This document shows, piece by piece, positions 10,595 to 18,662 of a DNA stretch of 64,000 nt (its first letter is position 1; every line of letters starts with the position of its first letter). Position numbers and translations under genes: made by a program. Source of the stretch: Lysinibacillus sp. 2017 (GTDB taxonomy: Bacteria; Bacillota; Bacilli; Bacillales_A; Planococcaceae); the NCBI RefSeq assembly GCF_003073375.1, contig NZ_CP029002.1:1102001-1166000 (forward strand), in the 5' to 3' direction. A model generated the notes under the pieces. The model was not told the origin of the DNA and did not search any database. It worked only from the letters and a program-made list of their open reading frames with translations.

Positions 10595-11263
10595 ATGACT
10601 CAAAATTATGCAGCAATGATTGATCATACGTTATTAAAAGCTAACTCAACAAAAGATCAAGTGCAACAAATTTGCAAAGAAGCAAAACAATATGGCTTCG
10701 CTTCAGTTTGTGTGAATCCAACATGGGTAAAATTCAGTGCAGAACAATTAACTGGAACTGAAGTAAAAGTATGTACAGTAATCGGTTTCCCTCTAGGTGC
10801 AAATACGTCTGCAGTAAAAGCATTTGAAACAAAAGATGCCATTGCAAATGGTGCTGGCGAAATCGATATGGTCATTAATATCGGCGCATTAAAAGATGCG
10901 AACTACGATTTAGTTCGTGAAGATATTAAAGCAGTAGTCGATGCGGCTAATGGTACCTTAGTAAAAGTGATTATTGAAGCTTGTCTGTTAACTGATGAAG
11001 AAAAAGTAAAAGCTTGTGAATTATCTGTTGAAGCAGGTGCCAATTTTGTTAAAACATCTACTGGTTTCTCAACAGGTGGCGCAACTGCTGAAGATATCGC
11101 ATTAATGCGTAAAACAGTTGGCCCAGACCTAGGCGTAAAGGCTTCTGGTGGTGTACGTAGCTTAGAAGATATGCAATTAATGATTGAAAATGGTGCAACT
11201 AGAATTGGTGCTTCATCGGGTGTTGCGATTATGAATGGACTAAAATCGGATTCAAATTATTAA
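10595..11263 (+). CDS. deoC: deoxyribose-phosphate aldolase
   Basis: 222-residue class I aldolase cleaving 2-deoxyribose-5-phosphate to acetaldehyde and glyceraldehyde-3-phosphate in nucleoside salvage. The Schiff-base lysine is K153 in FVKTSTGF; the proton-relay pair is D91 (EIDMV) and K182 (VKASGG). Length is typical. Well-spaced GGGAG ribosome-binding site. In B. subtilis deoC lies in the dra-nupC-pdp operon, so its monocistronic position here is a local difference. Confidence 0.97.
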   Translation: MTQNYAAMIDHTLLKANSTKDQVQQICKEAKQYGFASVCVNPTWVKFSAEQLTGTEVKVCTVIGFPLGANTSAVKAFETKDAIANGAGEIDMVINIGALKDANYDLVREDIKAVVDAANGTLVKVIIEACLLTDEEKVKACELSVEAGANFVKTSTGFSTGGATAEDIALMRKTVGPDLGVKASGGVRSLEDMQLMIENGATRIGASSGVAIMNGLKSDSNY

Positions 11264-11277
11264 TTCAATAGTTTTTC

Positions 11278-11306
11278 TTGACACTATATTTAACCTAAGT
11301 TATACT
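11278..11306 (+). promoter_or_regulatory. strong sigma-A promoter of rpsU
   Basis: TTGACA (11278-11283), exactly 17 bp, TATACT (11301-11306). Near consensus, as expected for a ribosomal protein gene. Confidence 0.9.
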
Positions 11307-11373
11307 ACTTTAGTACACATTAACTAGCGTTAATGTTTTGTATTGACGTGTGTTCGGAGGGAGGGAAAGAGAG

Positions 11374-11547
11374 ATGTCAAAAACTGTCGTTCGCAAAAAC
11401 GAATCGCTTGAAGATGCTCTTCGTCGCTTCAAACGTACTGTATCAAAATCAGGTACAATTCAAGAAGTTAGAAAGCGCGAGTTCTACGAAAAACCTAGCG
11501 TAAAACGTAAAAAGAAATCAGAAGCTGCACGTAAACGTAAGTGGTAA
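11374..11547 (+). CDS. rpsU: 30S ribosomal protein S21
   Basis: 57 residues, start ATG 11374 after GGAGGGAGGGAAAG. The sequence is typical S21: [20 protein letters not shown] at the start and a very basic C-terminus ([14 protein letters not shown]). In B. subtilis rpsU is followed by yqeY; here yqeY is absent and a catabolic island follows instead. Confidence 0.98.
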   Translation: MSKTVVRKNESLEDALRRFKRTVSKSGTIQEVRKREFYEKPSVKRKKKSEAARKRKW

Positions 11548-11610
11548 TTTCCCTAAAAACCCTACGTTCATAACACGCAATTTTCAGATTTAACTGAGCA
11601 GACAAATGAT

Positions 11611-11649
11611 ATAACCCCCAAACTACTAATGTAGTTTGGGGGTTATTTG
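11611..11649 (+). terminator. strong terminator of rpsU, possibly bidirectional
   Basis: A 16-bp perfect stem (11611-11626 with 11631-11646) with loop TAAT and T-rich flank. It separates rpsU from the convergent minus-strand operon and lies only 7 bases from the remnant at 11653. Confidence 0.9.
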
Positions 11650-11652
11650 CAT

Positions 11653-11745
11653 TTATAAGCCTAAATTTTTGGTAATGATATTTTTCATAAGTTCATTCGT
11701 ACCCGCATAAATCGAACCTACCGTAATTGAGGGAAGTATTATCGA
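11653..11745 (-). pseudogene. acyl-CoA dehydrogenase C-terminal remnant
   Basis: On the minus strand, just after the thiolase stop, a frame reads ...VGSIYAGTNELM then KNIITKNLGL and a stop at 11653-11655. This is the characteristic end of acyl-CoA dehydrogenases (GTxEIMKxII...LGL). The frame is closed by a stop after about 30 codons upstream and has no start, so only the tail of the gene survives. It implies that the operon once ended with an acyl-CoA dehydrogenase, which would supply the oxidation step of a beta-oxidation route. Confidence 0.75.
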
Positions 11746-11756
11746 TCAAAGGCAAC

Positions 11757-12953
11757 CTATAATTTTTCTACTATCATGGCTGTACCTACACCGCCACCAC
11801 CACTTAACGTAACGAGCCCAAATTTTCCATTTCGATGCTGTAGTTCGTCTAATAAGGAGCAAAGCATCATCGCACCAGTTGCACCTAATGCATGCCCAGT
11901 TGCTATAACGCCTCCATTGGGATTGAATTTATGATCATCCACATGCCAATCTTGCATCGCTTTGACTGCAGTTGCGGCATATGCTTCATAAAATTCTATG
12001 ACATCCATGTCTTCAATCGTTAAATTGCATTTTTTTAATAGCTTTTCCGCAGCAGCTTGCCCCCCAAGTAAAAGCATTGGATGCTCTGCAATTGATAATG
12101 TTCCAATAATTTTAGCGATGGGCTTTTGCTGCAGTGATTGCTGTGCAGATTCATTGCCAATAACGAGTAACGCTGCACCATCTGCTAGGCTAGGAGAGTT
12201 GCCAACATGATGGACATGCGGGAACTCCTTGCCCAAAGTAAATTCTTGTTGGATCGTAGCAAGCTGTTGTGCTGATAAAAAGGGTGCAAAGCTCGGCTCT
12301 AGTGACGTAAGTTTGTCTAGAGAAGCATCTTCACGTATGAGTTCATCATGTGAAAGAACGACTTTACCGTCTATGCGGATAGGAATCATAGAGCGATGAA
12401 AGCGATTTTCTGTCGTAGCTTTTGCAGCTCGTTGATGAGAACGTACAGAGTAGCTATCTAATTGTTGCCGCTCTAGCTTTGCTAAGTGTGCCATTAAATC
12501 AGCCGAGATACCCATGTGGATAAATTTCGTTTCTTCACTGACTTTTGGATTGGCAAACCAAGCACCTTCATCACTAAACATAGGCACTCGAGAAACCGAT
12601 TCAACACCGCCAGCAACGATAACATCATGATTTACACTATGCACTTTACTCGCAGCTATCGAAATGGCATCCAAGCCTGAAGTACAAAATCGCGTAATTG
12701 TCATCCCTGGCACCGAATAGGGGAGACCCGCATACGTAGCAGCTGTTTTTGCAATATTGGCGCCTTGATCTTTTAATTGGGTTACACAGCCTAAAATGAC
12801 GTCCTCAATAGCAGGAGTTAGGTGACTGTTTCGTTGTTGTAGTGCTGCAAATAATTGTTTGACCATTTCAACGGGTTCAACATCATGTAAGGAACCATTT
12901 TTTCTAGTGGAACCCCTTGGTGTACGTACGGCATCATAAATATATGCATCCAT
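11757..12953 (-). CDS. thiolase-family acyl-CoA acetyltransferase with altered active site
   Basis: 398-residue thiolase-fold protein, last intact gene of the sigma-54 operon. The acyl-accepting cysteine is present (C90 in TRFCTSGLDAI) and so is the oxyanion histidine (H354 in GHALGATG). Two usual residues differ: the second catalytic cysteine near the C-terminus is Ser384 (VTLSGGGGVG instead of TxCxGGG), and NEAFAA is YEAYAA. The order of motifs is closest to FadI/trifunctional-type thiolases (GLVT...GGxG). It probably performs or once performed thiolysis of a 3-oxoacyl-CoA; the loss of the second cysteine makes the exact chemistry uncertain. Confidence 0.85.
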   Translation of the reverse strand: MDAYIYDAVRTPRGSTRKNGSLHDVEPVEMVKQLFAALQQRNSHLTPAIEDVILGCVTQLKDQGANIAKTAATYAGLPYSVPGMTITRFCTSGLDAISIAASKVHSVNHDVIVAGGVESVSRVPMFSDEGAWFANPKVSEETKFIHMGISADLMAHLAKLERQQLDSYSVRSHQRAAKATTENRFHRSMIPIRIDGKVVLSHDELIREDASLDKLTSLEPSFAPFLSAQQLATIQQEFTLGKEFPHVHHVGNSPSLADGAALLVIGNESAQQSLQQKPIAKIIGTLSIAEHPMLLLGGQAAAEKLLKKCNLTIEDMDVIEFYEAYAATAVKAMQDWHVDDHKFNPNGGVIATGHALGATGAMMLCSLLDELQHRNGKFGLVTLSGGGGVGTAMIVEKL

Positions 12954-12967
12954 TCTGACACGCCTCC

Positions 12968-14662
12968 TTATACGCCGACTTGTTCATCATAAACTTGATC
13001 GATAAGAGCAGATTTGATGACTTTCCCAACGGCGTTACGAGGTAAAGTATCCACAATCATTAGTTTTTCAGGTAATTTGAAAGAGGCGATTTTTTTATCT
13101 GTTAATAATTTGATAACTTCCTCTAATGTAACCGTTTGACCTTCTGCCACAACAACACATGCACAGCTGATTTCACCATGTGCTTTATGAGGGTAGGGAA
13201 TAACGGCAACTTCTACAATGCTCGGATGTGTTTGAATAATTTCCTCTAGTTCTAATGGGGAAATTTTCATACCGGAACGCACGATAATATCTTTTAATCG
13301 CCCGACCACGCGATAATAGCGGGCTTCATCATTTTCTACGATGATTTCAAATAAATCACCGGTACTGAAATATCCGTCTACGTCAAATGCTTTTGCATTG
13401 ATTTCAGGTGCTTGCCAATAGCCAGAAAATACACCAGGACCTTTGATTTTTAGTTCTCCTGGATGATTTGGTTCAGTAATTTCTTCACCTGTATCGACAT
13501 CTACGAGCTTACTTATGACCATTTTTCCGACACGATTATGCCAAGATAACTCTTTTGGACCAAAGCGCGGTAAATAGATGGCACGAAGCCCCGCATCTGG
13601 CACATCTTCAGCATCACTTAAAAATGTTGCGCCTTCATTTGAACCGAAATAATTGATCAAATCAACTCCGTGAATCTCCTTCCATGAATGAATAAGCCAA
13701 GGTGTAATTGGGGCAGAACCTGTTCCAATTGCTCTTAGTGCATTAGTATCAATACTTGCTAATATTGCTTCATTTTTTATCATCATTGTTAATAATGATG
13801 GAGGGACTAAGGTATAGGTAATACGGTGTGTACCGATTTGTCCTAAAAAAGTAGGGAAATCAAATGGATGATGCAACACAAGTGTGCCACCACTTAATAT
13901 CCAAGGAACTAAGACTCCACCAATACCTGCCATATTAACAAGAGGGAATGTTAATAAAATTCGGTCTGCTGCAGTTAGCTTGGCAGCATCTACACTTGCG
14001 TAGGCACTTACAAACCATTCATTGTGACTTCTTGGAACACCTTTTGGCTTGCCTTCTGTCCCAGATGTCCAACAGATCGTAAAAATATCGTTAGCAGTGA
14101 CGTTAACTTCAGGTAATGGGTGCGCGGCTTGTGTTTCTAAATCAATATGAATACCACCGTCTAATTCACCATCGAATATGAAAACTGTTTTTAATGAAGG
14201 TACTTGCGGTTGTAACTGTGTATACATATTTGCGTATTGGCGCTCATTAATTTGCTGCATGGTAATGACGGCCTTTGCTTGTAGTGATTGTAATAGTTGT
14301 AAACATTCAAACTCTCGGAACTGCACTGGAAACGGGCTCGAAATCGCCCCAACTTTTAATACGGCAAAATAACTAATAACTAGTTCTACGATATTGGGAA
14401 GCTGGAGTGCTACAATATCGTCTTTACCAATGCCCTGCTCGTGCAATGCAGTTGCCACTTGATCAATTTTGTGTTGAAGTTCCTCATATGTCAGTGAATA
14501 AGATGGCGTGTTACAAAGAGAAGCTTTATTGGCAGGATCAATTAATGCTTCTTTGTTTGGTGATTGATTGACTAAAGCTTGTAAGTAATCTTGTGTTGTT
14601 TTTGTTCCCCACCAACCGTTATCTGTGTAAACATTGATATTTTCTTGTGTTGTCAAAATCAT
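12968..14662 (-). CDS. acyl-CoA synthetase (AMP-forming, ANL superfamily)
   Basis: 564-residue adenylate-forming ligase: acid + ATP + CoA to acyl-CoA. Seen: P-loop-like TSGTEGKPKGVPRSH, YFGSNEGATF (A5), YFSTGDLFEI (A7), GRLKDIIVRSGMKISP (A8 hinge), and the catalytic lysine of A10 in LPRNAVGKVIK. ATG 14662 is chosen because AAGGGAGAG lies just upstream; the longer frame to 14710 overlaps the previous gene. Spacing of 14 bases to the thiolase and 22 to the oxygenase suggests one transcript. The substrate cannot be read; aromatic or medium-chain acids are both possible. Confidence 0.9.
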   Translation of the reverse strand: MILTTQENINVYTDNGWWGTKTTQDYLQALVNQSPNKEALIDPANKASLCNTPSYSLTYEELQHKIDQVATALHEQGIGKDDIVALQLPNIVELVISYFAVLKVGAISSPFPVQFREFECLQLLQSLQAKAVITMQQINERQYANMYTQLQPQVPSLKTVFIFDGELDGGIHIDLETQAAHPLPEVNVTANDIFTICWTSGTEGKPKGVPRSHNEWFVSAYASVDAAKLTAADRILLTFPLVNMAGIGGVLVPWILSGGTLVLHHPFDFPTFLGQIGTHRITYTLVPPSLLTMMIKNEAILASIDTNALRAIGTGSAPITPWLIHSWKEIHGVDLINYFGSNEGATFLSDAEDVPDAGLRAIYLPRFGPKELSWHNRVGKMVISKLVDVDTGEEITEPNHPGELKIKGPGVFSGYWQAPEINAKAFDVDGYFSTGDLFEIIVENDEARYYRVVGRLKDIIVRSGMKISPLELEEIIQTHPSIVEVAVIPYPHKAHGEISCACVVVAEGQTVTLEEVIKLLTDKKIASFKLPEKLMIVDTLPRNAVGKVIKSALIDQVYDEQVGV

Positions 14663-14684
14663 AAAATCTCTCCCTTCATTTCTG

Positions 14685-16112
14685 TTATTCTGCGTATAAG
14701 CTTTCGCCATTCACCCATGTAGCATGGAATCCCATCGGAATACGCTGTGGAATTTCTAAACGTGCAATTGGTCCAAGGTCGAAGTTTTGGGCATCTAAAA
14801 TGATTAATTCAGATGTGTCGTGAATTTGATCATATACATAGGTGATTAAATAGCCATCATCCTCTGATGTTGCATTAGGTCTTGGGGAATAGGCGCCCTC
14901 TGTGCCGAAGCGTCCTGGACCGAATTCATAGCGAATCGATTTTCCTGTCCATGTGTCGTATTTAGCAACTCCATCAAATTCGAGTGTGCGCCCATTTGTA
15001 ATGCAAACATTGTAGGAATAACGTGATTTTATGCCTGTGTAATCTAAGTTGATGACAGGAAATTCTGTATTGGCATCACAAAGTTCATATTCTTTTACAG
15101 CGCCTGTTTTTAAATTGAAACGCCAGCAGTGAAGCTGTGCATCAAGACGTAAGAACGATAGCATGCGTTCAAGTGGACCATCCTCTTTTGATTGTGTTGG
15201 TTCAGGTTCTTTTACACGGCAGCAAACCATGACAATTTCATCTCCCTCCTCCCAAGCATTGACAACGTGGTATATATAACAAGGAGCTGCTTCGAACCAT
15301 TTAATTTCTTCAGCACTTCCGTAGCGCGGAATAATGCCAAAGCGGCTTGGTAGCTCCCGATAAAACCTTGATTTGTAATAGCCAAGCTTTGCGGCCTCTG
15401 GATCGTTAAACAATGGCAAATCCATTAAAATAGAATAATTTTTAGTAATTGCCATGTCATGAGGGAGTCGTGGACCAGGTAGCTCAATTGGCACACAATG
15501 TTTAAGTTGTCCATCTGCAGACGCGACTCCGTACATCATGTAAGGATACGTATTGCCGTAATCAAAAAATAAAAATTCACCTGTGTGTTCATCGACTTTT
15601 GAATGGGCTGAAACATTACATGTAAGTTGCCCACCAAAGTCCTCAATTCCTATTGTTTCAAGTGTTAATGCATCGACCTTATATGGTTGACCTGCTCGAT
15701 ACCAGAGACTTAATAAATTACCATTGTGGAAGACAACATCCGTATTAGATGAATTTTTTTCTTTTTCGAAAAACGGATTGTTTTTTGGATTTTCAAGTAG
15801 ACCCGTCCAAATTGCCCGTCCTTCGATTGCCTCGTGTTGAAATGCTTTCGTTTGAACATAGCGATTTCGGTAACTGACTTTACCATCATTAAAATAGACT
15901 CCGTGTAACATCCCATCTCCATCAAACCAATGATAACGACCATTCGGATTATGTTTTGGGTTTGGACCGTTTCGGATGTATGCACCATAAATATCATTTG
16001 GCACATGTCCTTCAATCACAGTTAATTGTTCGACAAATAATTCATCCTTCGCTGGGCCATATAAATTTTCCTCATAATAAGGATTATTAAATGCAGGTAA
16101 CTCACGAACCAT
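14685..16112 (-). CDS. carotenoid-cleavage-type oxygenase (RPE65/CCD superfamily)
   Basis: 475-residue seven-bladed-propeller Fe(II) oxygenase. All four expected iron-binding histidines are present: H170 (SAHSKVDEHTG), H218 (LPHDMAITKNY), H282 (YIYHVVNAWEEG) and H463 (MGFHATWV), with the RNGPNP and FDGDGMLHG landmarks near the N-terminus. The superfamily includes carotenoid and apocarotenoid dioxygenases, lignostilbene dioxygenase and isoeugenol monooxygenase; I cannot tell which from sequence alone. It cleaves a C=C bond to give two carbonyls. Rare in this part of the Bacillales chromosome and embedded in a sigma-54 operon with CoA-ligation and thiolysis genes, which suggests catabolism rather than pigment synthesis. 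Confidence 0.9.
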   Translation of the reverse strand: MVRELPAFNNPYYEENLYGPAKDELFVEQLTVIEGHVPNDIYGAYIRNGPNPKHNPNGRYHWFDGDGMLHGVYFNDGKVSYRNRYVQTKAFQHEAIEGRAIWTGLLENPKNNPFFEKEKNSSNTDVVFHNGNLLSLWYRAGQPYKVDALTLETIGIEDFGGQLTCNVSAHSKVDEHTGEFLFFDYGNTYPYMMYGVASADGQLKHCVPIELPGPRLPHDMAITKNYSILMDLPLFNDPEAAKLGYYKSRFYRELPSRFGIIPRYGSAEEIKWFEAAPCYIYHVVNAWEEGDEIVMVCCRVKEPEPTQSKEDGPLERMLSFLRLDAQLHCWRFNLKTGAVKEYELCDANTEFPVINLDYTGIKSRYSYNVCITNGRTLEFDGVAKYDTWTGKSIRYEFGPGRFGTEGAYSPRPNATSEDDGYLITYVYDQIHDTSELIILDAQNFDLGPIARLEIPQRIPMGFHATWVNGESLYAE

Positions 16113-16127
16113 TGAAACTCCTCCTTT

Positions 16128-17090
16128 TTATTTGACGGTTGAACTGCTTGAATTAAGTAACTTATTTTTAGCAGTGTCATATTCTTCTTTTAATTTTTCA
16201 ATAATGCTTGAGACAGGTTGAATATCGGATAATCGACCGACACCATGTCCCGCAGACCAAATATCCTTCCAAGCTTTTGAACCATCTAATGGCTGTTCAA
16301 AATTGATTTTATCTTTCTTTTTTAAATTTAGAGGATCATATCCTGCTTTCTCGATGCTTTGACGCAGCATATTCGCAGGAACTCCTGAAAATGAATCCGT
16401 TAAAATAATGTCTGCACTCGTAGCTTCGGTAAGCATTTCTTTGTAGGCAGTTGGTGCAAGACTTTCCTCTGCCAAAATGAATTTTGTCCCCATATAAGCA
16501 AAATCAACGCCTAATGCTTCACACGCTAAAATACTAGAACCCGTTGACATACCACCTGCTAAGCATAGAAAGCCATCCCAAAATGTTCGAACTTCCTCGA
16601 CAAAGGCAAAGCTATTTAACAAACCTGTATGCCCACCAGCTCCTGCACAGACGAGTACTAATCCATCTACGCCACTTGATGCAGCTTTTTTTGCATAATC
16701 AATTGAATTGACATCAGCGAATACGAGACCACCATAGCTATGCACCGCTTCAATGACTCTTGCAGGATTTCCAAGTGCGGTTACGACAATCGGTGGTTTA
16801 TACCGTTTTACAAGTTCTAGTTCCTGATCCATTCGTTCATAAGATCTATGGACGACAATATTGGCTGCCCAAATTGCGCTATTAGAATCTTGTGATAAGG
16901 AAGAAGTAATTTCCTCCAGCCAATTTTCCAATAATTCTATTGTTCTAGCATTTTGAAACGGAAAAGAACCTACAATTCCCTGTTTGCAGCAGTTAATAAC
17001 AAGTTGGGGCCCAGAAACTAAAAACATCGGTGCCGCAATAATGGGTAAAGTGAGCGATTTAGTTATTGTTGATGGTAATGGTCTTCTCAT
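16128..17090 (-). CDS. nitronate monooxygenase-family flavoprotein
   Basis: 320-residue FMN-dependent TIM barrel of the nitronate monooxygenase / FabK-like family. Seen: PIIAAPMFLVSGPQLV at the N-terminus, VVTALGNP, GLVLVCAGAGGHTG (phosphate-binding glycines) and AGGMSTGSSILACEALG with GTKF. ATG 17090 follows AAAGGAG; an in-frame GTG at 17108 lies upstream of that site and is rejected. First gene of the operon, directly downstream of the -24/-12 promoter. Members oxidise nitronates but many act as oxidoreductases on other substrates; the operon context argues for a role in the same carbon pathway. Confidence 0.85.
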   Translation of the reverse strand: MRRPLPSTITKSLTLPIIAAPMFLVSGPQLVINCCKQGIVGSFPFQNARTIELLENWLEEITSSLSQDSNSAIWAANIVVHRSYERMDQELELVKRYKPPIVVTALGNPARVIEAVHSYGGLVFADVNSIDYAKKAASSGVDGLVLVCAGAGGHTGLLNSFAFVEEVRTFWDGFLCLAGGMSTGSSILACEALGVDFAYMGTKFILAEESLAPTAYKEMLTEATSADIILTDSFSGVPANMLRQSIEKAGYDPLNLKKKDKINFEQPLDGSKAWKDIWSAGHGVGRLSDIQPVSSIIEKLKEEYDTAKNKLLNSSSSTVK

Positions 17091-17125
17091 TTTAAATTCT
17101 CCTTTCACTTCTTATAAATAGTCTC

Positions 17126-17141
17126 GCAAGAAGCGTGCCAA
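17126..17141 (-). promoter_or_regulatory. sigma-54 (-24/-12) promoter of the catabolic operon
   Basis: On the minus strand: TTGGCACG-CTTC-TTGC, a full match to TGGCACG-N4-TTGC with the invariant GG and GC at the correct spacing. Predicted start near 17115, 25 bases before the NMO start codon. The neighbouring gene encodes an enhancer-binding protein, which is what this promoter type requires. Confidence 0.9.
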
Positions 17142-17183
17142 CCTATGAAATATAGGAGTAAAAATCAAATAATAGGATAAATA

Positions 17184-17271
17184 AACATTGAATGTTATAA
17201 TTTTCTGAAAAAAGGAAACGTATATTAAATTAAAGTGATGAAAAAAAGAATCGGTGATGAAAATATTCATC
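17184..17271. promoter_or_regulatory. candidate enhancer-binding (UAS) sites
   Basis: Two inverted repeats lie between the divergent genes: AACATT-G-AATGTT (17184-17196) and GATGAA-N4-TTCATC (17256-17271). GTGATGAAAA is also repeated directly at 17235-17244 and 17255-17264, 20 bp apart (about two helical turns). They lie about 70-155 bp upstream of the -24/-12 promoter start, a normal range for sigma-54 activators. Inferred function. Confidence 0.4.
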
Positions 17272-17284
17272 AAGGAGGTTGACT

Positions 17285-18619
17285 ATGCTTAATGAACAAT
17301 TAGCGGCACGCTTTAGTTATGATGGTCTATGCGTTATAGATAAGGATGGAACGGGACTTTATATGAATAAAGCAGCAGCAACCATTTGTAACTATTCACT
17401 AGAAGAATTTGTTGGGCATAATATTAATCAAGCGTTGAAAAAGGGAGAAATTAGTGATTCAGTAGGTCTGTTAGTTGCTAAAAGAGGAAAAGTCATTACA
17501 CGTATTATTAATATTCGAGGCGTTGATGTGCTTGTAACAGGTACACCGATTTTTGATGATGAAGGAATACTATCAAAAATTATATTAAATGTACGTGATA
17601 TTTATGAATTAAATAACTTAAAGATGGATCAGCTTTTATCGATTGCTTTAAAAAATAGACAGAGTGTTCAAGATGAATTTCCGTCAGATTCCTTACCTGA
17701 TTTAGAAAATATAGTGGCAAAAAGTAAAGCATTTCGAAATGTTATTAAATTAATTCTTCGGATAACAAAGGTAGATTCTACGGTTTACTTGCGCGGGGAG
17801 TCAGGTGTAGGGAAGGAAGTTATTGTGAACTTACTCCATCAATATAGTCCGCGTGCCAATAACCCACTTATTAAAGTCAATTGTTCAGCAATTCCAGGAC
17901 CACTTTTAGAGGCGGAATTATTTGGCTATGAAAAAGGGGCTTTTACAGGTGCTGACCAACGCGGCAAGCCTGGGTTATTTGAGCAGGCAAATGGCGGCAC
18001 AATTTTGCTAGATGAAATAGGGGACATGCCCATTGATTTACAAGCAAAAATTTTACGAGTGCTTCAGGAACATGAAGTCATGCGAATTGGGGGACGTAAA
18101 ACAATCCCATTGAATATTCGAGTCGTTTCTGCGACTAATAAGGATTTGAATGAGCTTGTCAAAGAAGGGAAGTTTCGACTGGATTTGTATTACCGATTAA
18201 ACATTGTACCCATTGAGATTCCCCCGCTACGAGAGCGGAAAGAGGACATTGCGCCGCTTGCCTATTATTTTTTACAAAAAAAGAACAGTAAATATAAGAT
18301 GAATGTCAAATTTGCCCCGGGAATTATTCATTTGTTTTCAGATTACGATTGGCCAGGAAATGTTCGCGAAATGGAAAATATGATCGAACGATTAGTCGTT
18401 ATGTCAGAGGAAGATGAAATTTCATGGAGTGACTTACCTTTTATTCATCAGCGGCCAGATACGCTGTCACAAAAGCCGTTAAAGAATTTAATGCTTGAAA
18501 TAGAAAACAAAATAATCGTTGAAAAGCTTCAACAATATAGGACAACAAGAAAAGCCGCGAATGCTTTAGGGATTAGTCAGTCTACACTTGTTAAGAAATT
18601 ACAACGCTTTGAACAATAG
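17285..18619 (+). CDS. sigma-54-dependent transcriptional activator (PAS-AAA-Fis HTH)
   Basis: 444-residue enhancer-binding protein. N-terminal PAS sensor domain (about 5-110), then the AAA+ domain with Walker A GESGVGKE (171-178), the sigma-54-contacting GAFTGA loop (218-223), Walker B ILLDE (240-244) and arginine fingers in YYRLNIVPIEIPPLRERKED; a Fis-type helix-turn-helix ends the protein (TTRKAANALGISQSTLVKK). No receiver domain, so it senses a ligand or redox state directly rather than a kinase. ATG 17285 is 7 bases after AAGGAGG. It is divergent from the operon it presumably controls and upstream of the hydrolase and rpoN. Confidence 0.95.
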   Translation: MLNEQLAARFSYDGLCVIDKDGTGLYMNKAAATICNYSLEEFVGHNINQALKKGEISDSVGLLVAKRGKVITRIINIRGVDVLVTGTPIFDDEGILSKIILNVRDIYELNNLKMDQLLSIALKNRQSVQDEFPSDSLPDLENIVAKSKAFRNVIKLILRITKVDSTVYLRGESGVGKEVIVNLLHQYSPRANNPLIKVNCSAIPGPLLEAELFGYEKGAFTGADQRGKPGLFEQANGGTILLDEIGDMPIDLQAKILRVLQEHEVMRIGGRKTIPLNIRVVSATNKDLNELVKEGKFRLDLYYRLNIVPIEIPPLRERKEDIAPLAYYFLQKKNSKYKMNVKFAPGIIHLFSDYDWPGNVREMENMIERLVVMSEEDEISWSDLPFIHQRPDTLSQKPLKNLMLEIENKIIVEKLQQYRTTRKAANALGISQSTLVKKLQRFEQ

Positions 18620-18636
18620 TTGGCATCAAACTTGCT
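18620..18636 (+). promoter_or_regulatory. second sigma-54 promoter, before the hydrolase and rpoN
   Basis: TTGGCATC-AAAC-TTGCT begins at the base after the regulator stop codon. GG and GC have the right spacing; two mismatches to TGGCACG. Predicted start near 18646, just before the ribosome-binding site of the hydrolase. Confidence 0.75.
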
Positions 18637-18662
18637 AGCTATATTGCAAGGAGGGATGTCAA

